Source of the DNA: Buxus sempervirens
Lineage: Eukaryota > Streptophyta > Magnoliopsida > Buxales > Buxaceae
Length of the DNA stretch: 64,000 nucleotides
Assembly (NCBI GenBank): GCA_947561395.2
Contig: OX387190.1
Location: 38,366,392-38,430,391, forward strand
Direction: 5' to 3'
In this document: one piece after another, positions 11,762 through 21,966 of the stretch
Position numbering within the stretch: the first letter of the stretch is position 1
Layout of the letters: the number at the start of each line of letters is the position of its first letter
Notes under the pieces: generated by a model
The model's input: the letters and a program-made list of their open reading frames with translations, nothing else
The model's database searches: none
What the model was told of the DNA's origin: nothing
Translations under genes and position numbers: made by a program

Positions 11762-12187
11762 TTTAGGGACAATTTATTAAAATAATTTAGATTTAGTCAG
11801 AAAAATTGTGTTTTAACTTTTTATAAACTTTTTATCAAAATAATTAAATTTTAATAACATTGCACTGTTACAAATAAATTCTTCTAAATAAATTCTTCCA
11901 AGAATGCCCTTATACCAATCACTCCTAATGCTTGTACAAACAATAAGTTGACTTTTACAAACCATTTTAGGCTTGTATAAGTGATAAAATAACTCGTACA
12001 AGTCAACAAAATGACTTATACCTTGAGTGAGTGACTTGTACAAGCTATTTGGATGAGTGATATAAGGGCATTTTTGGAATAGTTTATTTATAATAATGAG
12101 ATATCACTAAAAATTAATTATTTTGATAAATGTTTATTAAAAGTTAAAACTCAAAACTTCACGAACTTAATTATTTTAAAAAATATC
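11762..12187. repeat. Long inverted-repeat MITE-like element (about 420 bp)
   Basis: The left part (TTTATTAAAATAATTTAG, AAGTTTTAA-type words, 'ccaagaatgcccttata') is mirrored by the right part ('tataagggcatttttgg', 'aaagttaaaact', 'cttaattattttaaa'). This gives long imperfect terminal inverted repeats around a centre with repeated 'gacttgtacaagt' words. No coding frame is seen. A target duplication was not identified, so the family is uncertain. Confidence 0.5.
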
Positions 12188-12229
12188 ACTTACAATCCAT
12201 GTTGGGATTTTTTCTCCTTTGGACGATAT

Positions 12230-13228
12230 CTGCCATCAAAATCCAAAAGGGAGGAAATGGAAAAGCAGAGATTTGAATTGACAAGGAAGTGTGTTTTTGC
12301 TTTTAAAAGCAAAAAATTGTTTTCAAAAGCAAAAATGATGTTTGGTTATGTGCACATGAAACAATTTATAAGAAGCAAAAAAGTAATTTCATTGCTTTTC
12401 AAGAGAAGTATAGAAATGTTGCTTCTCATTTTAACCACAAATTTAGTTGCTTGCTTCTAAAACCTTCGACGAAAAACTAAACCTGGCAAAAATCGACCCA
12501 AGTAATAATTTGGTTGGTTTCGAGTTGGGGATTTAGTAACCTGTTCGTACTCCAGTCAACTCGAATCTAACCCGATAATGACTAGTTTAACCCGATAATG
12601 AGAGCAAATAAAAAGTAATTAGAAAATGAGTTGATTTAACCCGATAATGACCCGTTTAACCCTAAATTGTATCACTAATTTAGGGTTATTTTCCATTGGT
12701 GTAGTTAGCGGGTTGAACCCGATTATTGGCGGGCCAGGCGCTAATAAACGAGTTCAACCCCGATTATTGCTCAACTCGATTATGACCCACCCAAACCCGA
12801 ACCAACCTGACCATTGCCAGGTTTACAAAAAGCTGCCATTAGAATATAAGTCAAGTATATTTTTAAGTAGAATGTATCAATTGTTTACAATAGTTTTATA
12901 TGATAGTATAAAAGTAATTTATATGCTATGTTACTAAACATGTTTTTTGGTTTCTTAGTAGCAAAACAAAAGTTTACCAAACAGTTTTGTTTCAACAAAA
13001 GATCTTCTGAAAAGTAGAAATTACGTTTTTGTTTTCTTGCTTTTAAAAGCAAAAAAGTAAAAGCGTTAGCAAACGGAGCTTGAAACGAAAACTACGAGCA
13101 ATCTTGTGGAATATTTGGAAGACCTTTTCGTTATTGAACAAATTAACAATGTCATCTATGTATGGTTTACAAGAGGGAAAAGAAAGGGGGAAGCAAACAA
13201 AAAAGTATATGGGTGGATTTCCTGTCAT
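12230..13228. mobile_element. About 1-kb insertion into the duplicated 3' flank, with nested repeats
   Basis: In the corresponding place after PLT-1 the sequence runs 'cctttggacaatatttaacagtatgttatc' without a break. Here about 1 kb separates its two halves. Near both ends is the word GCTTTTAAAAGCAAAAA (about 12300 and 13039), suggesting an element with inverted ends. The right edge 'gcaaacggagct' resembles common plant hAT-type MITE ends. A second putative MITE nested at about 12480-12825 has AACCTGGCAA and TTGCCAGGTT ends and repeated AACCCGATAATGA words. Exact ends and target duplications were not resolved. Confidence 0.5.
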
Positions 13229-13432
13229 GTTATAACAGTATGTTATCTTTTATAATAAAAAAATATTACAAAGAGATGGGCAATGGAACGTGTAGTTGTG
13301 AATGATTTTGTATTTTAATTTCTTTTTTCTGATATATACTTCAATACGATCTAGAATCCTATGTGTCCTTTATTCTACAACTATCCTCTCGCGCCAATCA
13401 AAACCAGGTGATTGGCATTTCTTGATATTGTT

Positions 13433-13533
13433 ATAAGGATTCAAATCGGATCAATTTTTATTGTAGGTGATTGCCGACCTAGCGGCGATCACCTTTACGG
13501 GCTGAAGATGATTTGAATCCTTGTTATAATAGG
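13433..13533. repeat. Foldback element with AAGGATTCAAATC arms, long version
   Basis: The arms TTATAAGGATTCAAATC and GATTTGAATCCTTGTTATAA enclose a second inner palindrome (about 'ggtgattgccgacctagcggcgatcacc'-like, which folds on itself). It corresponds to the shorter element at 7637-7700 after PLT-1, where the inner hairpin is partly missing. Confidence 0.55.
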
Positions 13534-13567
13534 TTGTTGAAATATCCTTGGACTATCCTTGGACTAA

Positions 13568-15194
13568 GGCTCTGTTTGGAGCCTTAGATTTGGGGAGAGT
13601 AGAAAAGAAAGTTAAAAAAGAAAAGAAAGGAAGAAAAAAGAAAAGAAAAATACTGATTTTCTTTGCTTTTCTAATGTTGGGATGTGTTGCCATCATTTCC
13701 GGCTTGGCTCCAGAACGTGTGAGTATGTGGGCGTGCCAGCATCTGTGCCGATGTAAGGAAGGAGTCAGAAAATTTTGACCCCGGCACCGTTTGTATGCAA
13801 AACTAGGCCGGTTGCGGTTCAGATACGACCCGGTCGCCTGTAGATTGGAAGACTTCTGATTCGGCGATTGCTAAAAGGATTGAGGTTTGTCCTTCAAGGT
13901 TTTCCTCCAATTTTATGACAATATTGACGACGTCCACGTTGGTGGTGGCCGTTTGATGTATAATTTGCAGAAATTGAGGACCGTGTGGGATGACGGCCGT
14001 TTCAAGGATGGATGAGCCGTGTGGGATGACGGCTATTTCAAGGATGGGTGGTGATGAGAATCAATAAAAAGTAAAAAGAAGACCAATAAAATATCAGTAC
14101 TTGCCGCCTGTTTCCCTATGGCTGTGATCGGTAGCATAAAGAGAAGAGATCGAGGGCCGCCTTGAAGATTACTAGTTCTGGGGTGCACATCGTGACTGCC
14201 CTTAGCCTTGCTTGAAGGGGTAAGTGAGCTCGTACCTAGCGATCAGAGGATGGTGTATCTTAAATCGTACCTAACCATGATAGGAGTAGGGCGTATCTTC
14301 TTAGCCTTGTCTAGGAGTAAGGGGGATCTCCATGTGTTGTTACTGGAAGCAACAGGAGGATAGACTACTTCATGCTATGAGGTAGCATAAGAGTAGGGTG
14401 GTCTGAGAAGACCAAATAAGGGGTCTGAAAAGACCAAAATAGCTAGTGTAGTTGTGTGTTGATCTGAGGGATCTCTTTCTTTTGTTTGCAGGTCCTTATT
14501 TATAACTTTCCCAATGACCCACTCTTAGGAGGTTGAACCCCACCTTATATAAACAACCCATGTTTATAGAAAGTGGGGGACCCCACTTCCCATGTTTTTT
14601 TAGTGAGTTCTACCTTGTGGCCAACCTCCCAAGTAGTGGTGGGTTTCTTAACAAACCCTACTTTTTTAAATTGAGGGACACTTGTAGCCATATAACATTT
14701 CATCCTACCGCCAGGCTACGGTGGGTGTAAACAGGATGAGATGAGAAATGAGAAGAAAATAAATATATATTTTAGTAAGATGATGGGTTGGGATGATGGG
14801 CGATGGTGCCAAGTGGCGGCTGGTGGTGGTGGTGTTGGTGGGCAATGGCGGCGGCGGTTAGTGGTGGTGGTGGTCGGTTGTTGGTGGTGGTGGTGGGCAA
14901 TGTTGGCGGCTGGTGGGTGGTGGTTGGCAATTGTGGGTGCTGGTGGTGGTAGGTCTTGGTGGATGCTGATAATGGTGGGATGGGTGGGTGGTTTGAATAG
15001 TGATAAATGATGGTGAATTCTCTTTTCTCTCAAAATTCTTACCTTTTTAGAGAGAATTTTTTACATTGGAGAGAAAGATGGAGAGAAAATTTGGAGAGAA
15101 ATTCTCATTTTCCTTCATCTAAACCAAACAAGAGAAAAGAAAATTTTAGCATTTTCTTTTTTTTTCTCCCCAATCTAGGGTTCCAAACACAGTC
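13568..15194. mobile_element. Non-autonomous PIF/Harbinger-type element
   Basis: The ends read GGCTCTGTTTGG and, inverted, GACTGTGTTTGG (10 of 12 positions match), followed by further mirrored sequence (CCTTAGATTTGGGGAGA versus CCCTAGATTGGGGAGAA). TAA flanks both sides (13565-13567 and 15195-15197), the 3-bp target duplication typical of PIF/Harbinger. The empty site is seen after PLT-1 ('ggactaaagttctgggaag', about 7722). The element is 1627 bp including a nested solo LTR of 1049 bp, so the original was about 570 bp. The right part holds a GGT/GGC-rich low-complexity tract (about 14815-14985). No transposase is present. Confidence 0.75.
13685..14733 (+). mobile_element. Solo LTR (1049 bp) nested in the Harbinger element
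   Basis: It begins TGTTGCC and ends GTAAACA, and is flanked on both sides by the perfect 5-bp duplication GGATG (13680-13684 and 14734-14738). That is the hallmark of LTR retrotransposon integration. No internal coding domain and no second LTR copy are visible, so it is read as a solo LTR left by unequal recombination. A TATATAAA-like box near 14546 may be the LTR promoter, which suggests + orientation. The lineage is not assigned. Confidence 0.75.
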
Positions 15195-15206
15195 TAAAGT
15201 TTCTAG

Positions 15207-15595
15207 GAAGTAATTATTAATTATATAGACAATGTGACAAAAATAATTTATCATGCAGTGCTTGACATTTCCTGGGGTAGGGGTATTGGCACATAGCTGG
15301 GAAGTAATTATTAATTATATAGACAATGTGACAAAAATAATTTATCTTGCAGTACTTGACATTTCCTGGGGTAGGGGAAAATTATATAGACAATGTAACA
15401 AAAATAATTTATCATGTAGTGCTTGACATTTCTTGGGGTAGGGGAACCAGCACATAGGGAAGTAATTATTAATTATATAGAAAATGTGACGAAAATAATT
15501 TATCATGCAGTGCTTGAAATTTCTTGGGGTAGGGGGAAATTATATAGACAATGTGACAAAAATAATTTATGTTCTTGACATTTCTTGGGGTAAGA
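15207..15595. repeat. Minisatellite of five units (about 58-94 bp) in the PLT-2 3' flank
   Basis: Copies begin near 15207, 15301, 15378, 15459 and 15537. The shared core is AATTATATAGACAATGTGAC, AAAAATAATTTATC and TTGACATTTCYTGGGGTAGG. Longer and shorter units alternate because some lack the leading 'gaagtaattatt'. The paralogous site after PLT-1 (about 7737-7790) has only one copy of the core, so the array expanded after the flank was duplicated. Confidence 0.75.
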
Positions 15596-15609
15596 ACTCA
15601 CGCATACTA

Positions 15610-15690
15610 TTGATGAGGGTGGGAATTGATCCCATGACCTCTCCTATTATTGGGAGGGTCTTTACCACCAGAGCAGGTGGCGCCCTTAAT
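15610..15690 (-). repeat. tRNA-like (SINE-type) fragment
   Basis: On the minus strand the sequence has a B-box/T-arm-like stretch (GGGATCAATTCCC) and an A-box-like stretch (CTGGTGGTAAAG), but it does not fold into a full cloverleaf. It separates sequences that are contiguous after PLT-1, so it is an insertion. A tRNA-derived SINE head is the simplest reading. No poly-A tail or target duplication was delimited. Confidence 0.3.
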
Positions 15691-16520
15691 TTCTTGTGAT
15701 TGTTATAAGGAGTAGAAAGTCTTGGCATTGTTTATATAATTGCATCTTGTGCGCACCCCCCGATTTTCGGGTTTCGGGCCGCACGACGAGGTGCATGTAG
15801 AAGTGATGCTCGCCTCGGGACTGATTTTGGTTTGGAGTCGCCACTGCCTGAGATGTGCAGGCAGACACAAAGGGGGCACCTATTCGGGCCTAATTATTCT
15901 GGTCTGCGGCTTTTTAGAGTTCTGAGCAAGTTATCGGTTACGTCTAGGGAAGCCCGAAGACACCCTAGTCCGCCCCGTCAACTGACAGGTCCCTTGGGTC
16001 TCCTTGGTCTGAGTCAACTTAGTTTTCACCCAATTACTAAACCAGCATGCACACTTATTTGGTCTGGTGGGACCCTCTGAAGGTGTGGGTCCCTTTTATT
16101 TTAATTTTATCTTTTTTATTTATCTAAGTGAGGTGGGTCGGACCCGGGTCCCGTTGGAAGACCCGTGGACTGCCATGGTTGGGCCTTGGGCCCAGTTGGG
16201 TTATTGGGTAACCCATTTGGTTATTTTATTATTTTATTTATTTACACTTTAGGTTTGGGCTTAGTGGGCTTGGAATGAGCCCATTAGCCAAAGTCAAGTG
16301 GCCTTGGGCCCGTTTATTGAAAACGGGCCTGGTTTGGGCCGGTCAAAAGTGGGCCCCACAAGTGGGCCAAAGGGGGGTCTTGATGGGCCCATTTAGGCCC
16401 ATAGTCCAAAAATGGGCTTAAGATAGCCCAAGTGGTTTAAGGGAATGGTTCAAGCCGGTTTAGGCCGGATTAGGTCCAACCGAACCAAGAAATTACACTT
16501 TTTACATCATTTTTACAAGT

Positions 16521-16595
16521 GCCCGTATTTTCTTTACGGTCCGGCTTGCCCGTGAATGAATTACGGTCTTCCTCGCCCGTGAAGAAAATACGGTC
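16521..16595. repeat. Phased palindrome group A (27-bp period)
   Basis: Three 21-bp units of the form GCCCGT-N-ACGGTC start at 16521, 16548 and 16575. The outer arms are complementary or nearly so. A looser fourth unit follows near 16599-16623. The same unit recurs as groups B (17443-17647) and C (19435-19483 and beyond) in the same retroelement region. Confidence 0.65.
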
Positions 16596-17442
16596 CCGCC
16601 CGGACCGACCTGAGTTTACGGGCGCAACTTGTTTTGCATTTTTGGTGCCGGCTTTTCTTGGGATCACTCCGGTGGGACTCCGGGCTGTTCCGGCAGCTTC
16701 AGTGGTGCTTCTAGGCCCTTCCAATTCCTTTGTTGCCTTCAATTGGCCTAAAAGGCCTTATTTTTCTTCTTCTTTCTCCTTGGGTTATTTGCTGAAAGAT
16801 CAACCCCTTGCTAGTTGTTCATAGCCACTTCTTAAAAGGGAAATGGATGCTTTACAGGGGATACCAAAGGCTTCAAAAGAATCTCACATTCTCTTTTCCA
16901 AAATGATAATTAAATGGAATTAAACACTCCTTTTAAGATCCTTTTTTTTTTGTGACTTTTTGTCACTATTTCATTTCTTTTCCATGATGATGATCTTTCC
17001 TAGATTAAAAACTGTCATCTCACACAATACTCCAAGATAGGTTAGTGACATATAAAAAAGGTTAGTGAAAAAGAAAGAAAAGTGGAATTAATTTAAGGAA
17101 AAGAACATGCTTACAATGCAATTGCTTACTTTTACCGATTTGGTGATCCTCCAGAAGTTTGGGCAGCGCTTCCGCGTCCTCCTTATTTTCGGGGAAGAAT
17201 TGGGAAGAGTTTGGTTAAGGTGGATGGGTTCAAGACCAAGTTGAAGGAGATTTGGGCATGGTTTTGGGGTAGTTTAGGAGTATAGGGGTAATTTAGGGAT
17301 AAAAAGAGTTTAGGTTTTGGGATGGTGGTGGTTGGGCAGGGTTTGGTCGTGGAAAGCTCCAAGAGGGAGAGGGGGTAGGCCAGGGGAGAAGGCTTGCTGA
17401 AATGAGGGGGGTGGCCTCTCTATTTATAGGCAAAATTTTCGT

Positions 17443-17647
17443 GCCCGTATTTGAACTACGGGCATGCCTTGCCCGTACTTCAAGTACGGGCGTGCCTTGC
17501 CCGTAATTCAATTACGGGCGAAAAACGAATATTTGCAATTATCGCAGATTCTTCCGTACGGGACGCGTGTCCCGCCACGCGTCCCCTTCTAGAAGCTTGC
17601 CCATAGTTGAAGTACGGGCATGCCTCGCCCGTACTTCAAATACGGTC
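17443..17647. repeat. Phased palindrome group B (28-bp period)
   Basis: The units GCCCGTA-N7-TACGGGC start at 17443, 17471 and 17499, exactly 28 bp apart. Two more start at 17599 and 17627, again 28 bp apart. Each 21-bp unit is a palindrome with 7-bp arms, and the 7-bp linkers are similar (RTGCCTT). The linkers are far too short for a CRISPR array and the context is a plant LTR, so this is an LTR-internal tandem palindrome. Confidence 0.75.
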
Positions 17648-19434
17648 CCGCACGTTTTTAAAATGTTTGGATTTCAAACCTTTATTCAATTTGGTTTATT
17701 TAAAGATTTTTATCCGATTTTTTGATTATTTTATTATAAAACGAGATTCTCTTATTAAAATAATATTAAAAAATAAAGATATGATTATTTTAATTCATCT
17801 ACTCTGCTTTTTGCTGCTGTTTTGCCACATGGGCAGCTTTCTTTGAAATTTCAACTGTCCATAACTTCTCCGTCTGATGTCCGATTTTAGCAAATTTGGT
17901 GTCGTTGGAATCAGCTCGGAACACACTATCCACTGGGATCAAATTGGGCAGTTGAATTGGGGTCGAGCAAAAAGTCAACTTTCGCTCCCCCAAAAGTTTG
18001 ACCGGTTCATAACTTCCTCATCCGGACTCCGATTCTGGCAAACTCAGTTGCATTAGAACCGTGTCGAAATGCTTTTTTCAATGAGAGGAAGTTTGATGGC
18101 CAATTCAAAAAGTCAAATTTTGGCCCCCTCAGGGTTTGACTTTTTAGTTGAAATTTTCATTTTCTGCATTTTTTGGGGTGCAAAAATCAGGTGCTAACAG
18201 CTGCCCCTAGGGTTTCATGATCAAAATAAAATTGAGATAAAATCAAATAAAATCAATTTAAAGTGAAAAATCCAAAAATCTGGTTTCAAGTCAAAAATCT
18301 AGAAATCTAGAAAAATATGATTTTTATAAAATATTTCAAAATTGAACTTGAACAGTCCAGGACATAGGTATAGCCCAAATTTCACATTAAATCTGAAAAT
18401 CAAAACCAAAAATATCCACATTAATGAAAAACACCAAAAGGGGAGAATTTAGACTGTAGGGTCTTCTCTCAATAATGAAAAACAATTTAAAAACCATATC
18501 ATGAAACCCTAGAAGTTATTTTCAGGCTTCTAGATTCAGATCTACCATATTGATCATGATAAATCCAAGATCTTAGCCTAAAACCACGAAAATCACGAAA
18601 ACAGTGCTGTAGGTGCAAAAGTGGCAAAAATCCAAATTTTATCAAAAAGTGGGGATCTCATGCTATAAACATCATAGATTCATGTTATTCATTCATATAT
18701 ATCATAAAAAGTATTAAAACATGATCAGGATATCAAAACAGCCACATCTCACAAATTAGAGCACATGGGGGTCTACCCTATGGATCCACCTGTTCCCCTT
18801 TTCCCCTAGTTCTCTCTTCACGTTTTACGGCTAGAGAGACTCTTGAGGTACTTAGAGATAGGCTTGGGTACACAAACACAATCAAAGGCTTTATTCTAAA
18901 AGAAAAAGAAAAAAACAGATATGGGGTTCTATTCTAGGGATCCACCTGTTCCCCTTTCCCCTAGTTCTCTCTTCACGTTTTACGGCTAGAGAGACCCTTG
19001 AGGTACTTAGAGACAAGTTTAGGAATACAAAAACAGATATGGCCTTATTCTACAGCAATAGAGATGATCCTATTACATCTAGAATTGAAGACAGAAAATA
19101 AAAAGGGATAAGGGACTTACCTGGATTGAGCAGACAGGCAGCAGGAGTTCTTTCTCTTCTCTTGGAGCTTTTGATTCTTCAAAATTTTGTGGCCTTTAGC
19201 TAGAGGAAAGAGCCTCTATTTATAGACACACCCAGGGGCATAGTTGGTCCAGAAGGTTTGGCAGGATAGAGTTTCAGTTTGAGTTAAACGCAAGATCATG
19301 TCAATCCTTTATCCACAAGGATAAATGAGATAATTCGAATGGATAAATAAGAGGATTCGCTTATCCAAGAGAGATATTTGGGTGCAGATAAGGCTCAAAA
19401 ATCAAAAAAGTAAAATTCGCACAAAGACCCCCGT

Positions 19435-19540
19435 GCCCGTATATATATTACGGTTGCGCCCTGCCCGTATTATTAATACGGGCACGCGTGACCGTATATC
19501 AACTGCAGATATGACCAGTCCGTAAACAAAATACGGTCAT
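19435..19540. repeat. Phased palindrome group C
   Basis: Units start at 19435 and 19463 (28 bp apart; the second is GCCCGTATTATTAATACGGGC without its last base, arms perfect). Degenerate CCGTA/TACGG units follow to about 19540. This is the third occurrence of the same unit type in the LTR region. Confidence 0.55.
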
Positions 19541-19640
19541 GACCAGTTTGGCCAGATTTTACACTTTTTTGACCTGTTTCAAATCCCAATTAATATTTTC
19601 AATTATTTTCTCATTTTTAGTGCAATTTGGGGTGTTTACA

Positions 19641-20641
19641 CCCAGCAGATGGAATGAAAGGTCTTGGGACTATGATGCTTGAACCAGAAAAAGGTACGTG
19701 CTTCTTTATCGATGGATTTAACGATTCTGGAGGGGAGCTTAACAGAGGCCATATGGAACTGGGCAGTGCTTAATAGGGTGGCATTAATCAGAGTAGCACG
19801 TCTTGTTTGGGTAAGAAGCTTCGCTTTCCAGCCGACGAGGCGGTTATTGATTTTCTGGAGGAGATCCTTGAAATGCCGTGGCTTAGGGGAGCTTAGGAAT
19901 ATGGGAATGCCAAGGTACTTTCCTGGATGTAAGACCGGCCGAATTCCAAAGGATCGAGCGATGCTTCCGCGATCTGCTCCTTTGATGCAGGGACTGAGGA
20001 ATAGTTCGGATTTGTCGAAGTTGAGTTTATGACCTGCCATGTCCACAAAAGAGTTAGTTATATCCATAAAATTTTGCACATTGAGTAAGGAGGCACGACC
20101 AAATAGGAGCAGGTCATCAGCATATAAAAGATGAGAGATGGGTTCGGCAAAATTGGAGGCTTTGACTCCATGTATAGTCTGATCCTGCTCCGCGGCGACC
20201 AAGGTGAACGAAAGCACTTGCTGAGTGATGATGAAGATGAAGGGGGAGAGGGGGTCTCCTTGCCTGACTCCCCGAGTAGGAAAAATTTTACCACAAGGAT
20301 TGTCGTTCACCAAGATGGAGTAGGAGACGGACGATATGCAAAACATGATCATGTTGGTGAACAGTTGATTGAACCCGAGAGCTTTGAGGGTGGCCTCGAT
20401 GAAGGACCAGCTAAGCCGGTCAAAGGCTTTGGCAAGGTCCAGTTTTACAGCAAATAGGCCATTCCTCTTACTTTTCTTTTTGCTTTTGACCATGTGGTAA
20501 AGTTCTTGAGCAGCTAAAATGTTGTCTTGAATGACTCTGCCTGGAACGAAGGCACATTGATTGGGGTAGATGAGCTTATGCATCAAAGGCCGTAATCTGT
20601 TAACAAGGATACGAGAAATGATTTTGTAAACAAAATTACAT
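19641..20641 (-). pseudogene. L1-type LINE reverse-transcriptase fragment
   Basis: A continuous frame on the minus strand (about 330 codons) reads as the central and C-terminal part of a plant LINE reverse transcriptase. It begins NFVYKIISRILVNRLRP, followed by FVPGR, KLDLAKAFDRLSW, GVRQGDPLSPFIF and LLYADDLLLFG (the catalytic YADD motif). No ATG start belongs to this frame's beginning: it breaks abruptly at 20641 against PLT-3 upstream DNA and at 19640 against the LTR. Endonuclease and 3' end are missing, so it is a dead fragment. The intact frame suggests fairly recent insertion. Confidence 0.85.
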
Positions 20642-21879
20642 AAGGCCTCACACGATTCTCGCTATTTTGCTTTCCCTTGTGTTGTATTTCGCCTATTTTA
20701 AACGTCTTGAGGCCCTGCTTTTAAAAGGGAAAAACACACGTCATAGCAAAATCGGCAATTATAATAAAAGAATGGGATCTTATCTTCATTTGACTAAGCA
20801 GTGGGTGTTGGATGTTTCTTACTTAATTATTGAGATATGTTTAACTAAATATATGCACGCACACAACTTGACTGAGACATGTGATGAGGGTTCAAGGTAC
20901 AGATGAACAAGTCCATTACAATAAAAGAATCAAAGATGCGGAAATCTACCTGACAGCTTCCTCTTAGCTTGCTTTAAATAGTTAGAGAGTGAGAGGGACG
21001 ATAATGATAATTTGGCACCATATCTTCTGCGATGTTACGATGCCATTACCCGCAGGGATGAAATTTTCTATTGTGGCCATGCGGAGCATTTTGCAGCCGG
21101 TGTTTTTTCAAGTGAGCCCCACATAAAACGTCTATAATTAATTATGGAAAAAATACTGATCGTGAGATGCTTCGCATGATGTAAAGAGGTTTTTCGTGTT
21201 GACAAAATACTAACCGTTGGTTGCTCCACCTGATGGTATCTCTCTAAAAGTGTAAAAATAGTGTGCGAGCTAGGGATATCATCTAAAAAAAGTGATGTGA
21301 CATAGGACACATGGAGATGTGGGTTTTCTAGGGAAGCATAATTACTAATTTTTCCTGTAGTCATCATGCATTTTAAAAGAGATAGTGACAAGTAAAGCAT
21401 CTGACGGTGAGAAGTTTTTTCAACTAAAAACGCTGTTGACATTTATGGAAAGAAAAATTAATTTCATAACATTCAGAAGATGCATGTCTAGTGCAGAGAG
21501 GATCTCAAACCATTTTTCTGGTTTGCAGAAAACTCCATTAAGGCTGCCAAGTGCCAAGCATTCAGAATTGAACAAGAATAACATGTTACCAGCACCGGCG
21601 AGTCTTCCTTGCACCATGTGATTGGTGGTGCAGGAGAAATCATAGGCTAATTAAGATAGCAAAAATAAAAGTTGATTGTAATTATACCGAGCTTGGCCAA
21701 TCCCCTGTTGTTGTCCAACCGAAGACAAATAGCTTGTCACTACAGTAATTTTGCGTTCAAAATAAACCATGCGGGGATGTGGGGATCTGCCAAAGGAGGG
21801 AACAAGAAAATTCCCAGGAATCATGTGAATGACTACTCGACCTCAATCATACGATGTACAAATGACAACGTATGTATGA
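20642..21879. repeat. PLT-3 upstream region, duplicated before PLT-4 and after PLT-1
   Basis: About 20642-20985 matches 7866-8215. About 20960-21700 matches 31705-32465 ('gagagtgagagggac', 'aacgctgttgacatttatgg' and many others). The rest resembles 32960-33107. No gene is present: short open frames in both copies are not conserved as proteins. A CGTGAGATG-type repeat lies near 21160. Confidence 0.6.
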
Positions 21880-21920
21880 TGACGTAAGAAAGCTGCTACA
21901 GTCGTGACTCGTAGTCCACT
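21880..21920 (+). promoter_or_regulatory. Putative promoter module of PLT-3 (TGACGTAA)
   Basis: TGACGTAA at 21880-21887 lies 79 bp before the exon-1 ATG at 21967. The TTTAAA seen in PLT-2 and PLT-4 is changed here (CACTCTAAATCC, about 21917), a further sign of decay. Confidence 0.4.
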
Positions 21921-21966
21921 CTAAATCCTCGTCCTGTAAACTCAATCATCTCACACACGCAGAGAG

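Larger units (their letters stand above)
15748..19640. mobile_element. Tat/Ogre-like long LTR or LTR composite (about 3.9 kb)
   Basis: The left end TGTGCGCACCCC and the right end GGGGTGTTTACA are near mirror images and carry the TG...CA termini of LTRs. Inside are phrases I associate with Tat/Ogre-lineage LTRs: 'tttggagtcgccact', 'ggttacgtctaggga', 'ctaacagctgcccct' and 'cataacttcctcatccgga'. There are two diverged tandem copies of the last segment (about 17850-18130) and a tandem pair around 18773-18880 and 18925-19020. No gag-pol frame is present. The flanks (CATCT and CCCAG) do not match, and the right edge joins a LINE fragment, so the locus was rearranged after insertion. It could be one solo LTR or two fused pieces. 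Confidence 0.5.

Noticed and set aside
14716-15033. 105-codon frame rich in His/Pro and its Gly/Trp-rich antisense
   Set aside because: Made entirely by a GGT/GGC low-complexity tract inside a Harbinger element.
17443-17647. Possible CRISPR-like array
   Set aside because: Units are palindromes with 7-bp linkers rather than repeats with 25-40 bp spacers, in a plant retroelement with no cas genes.
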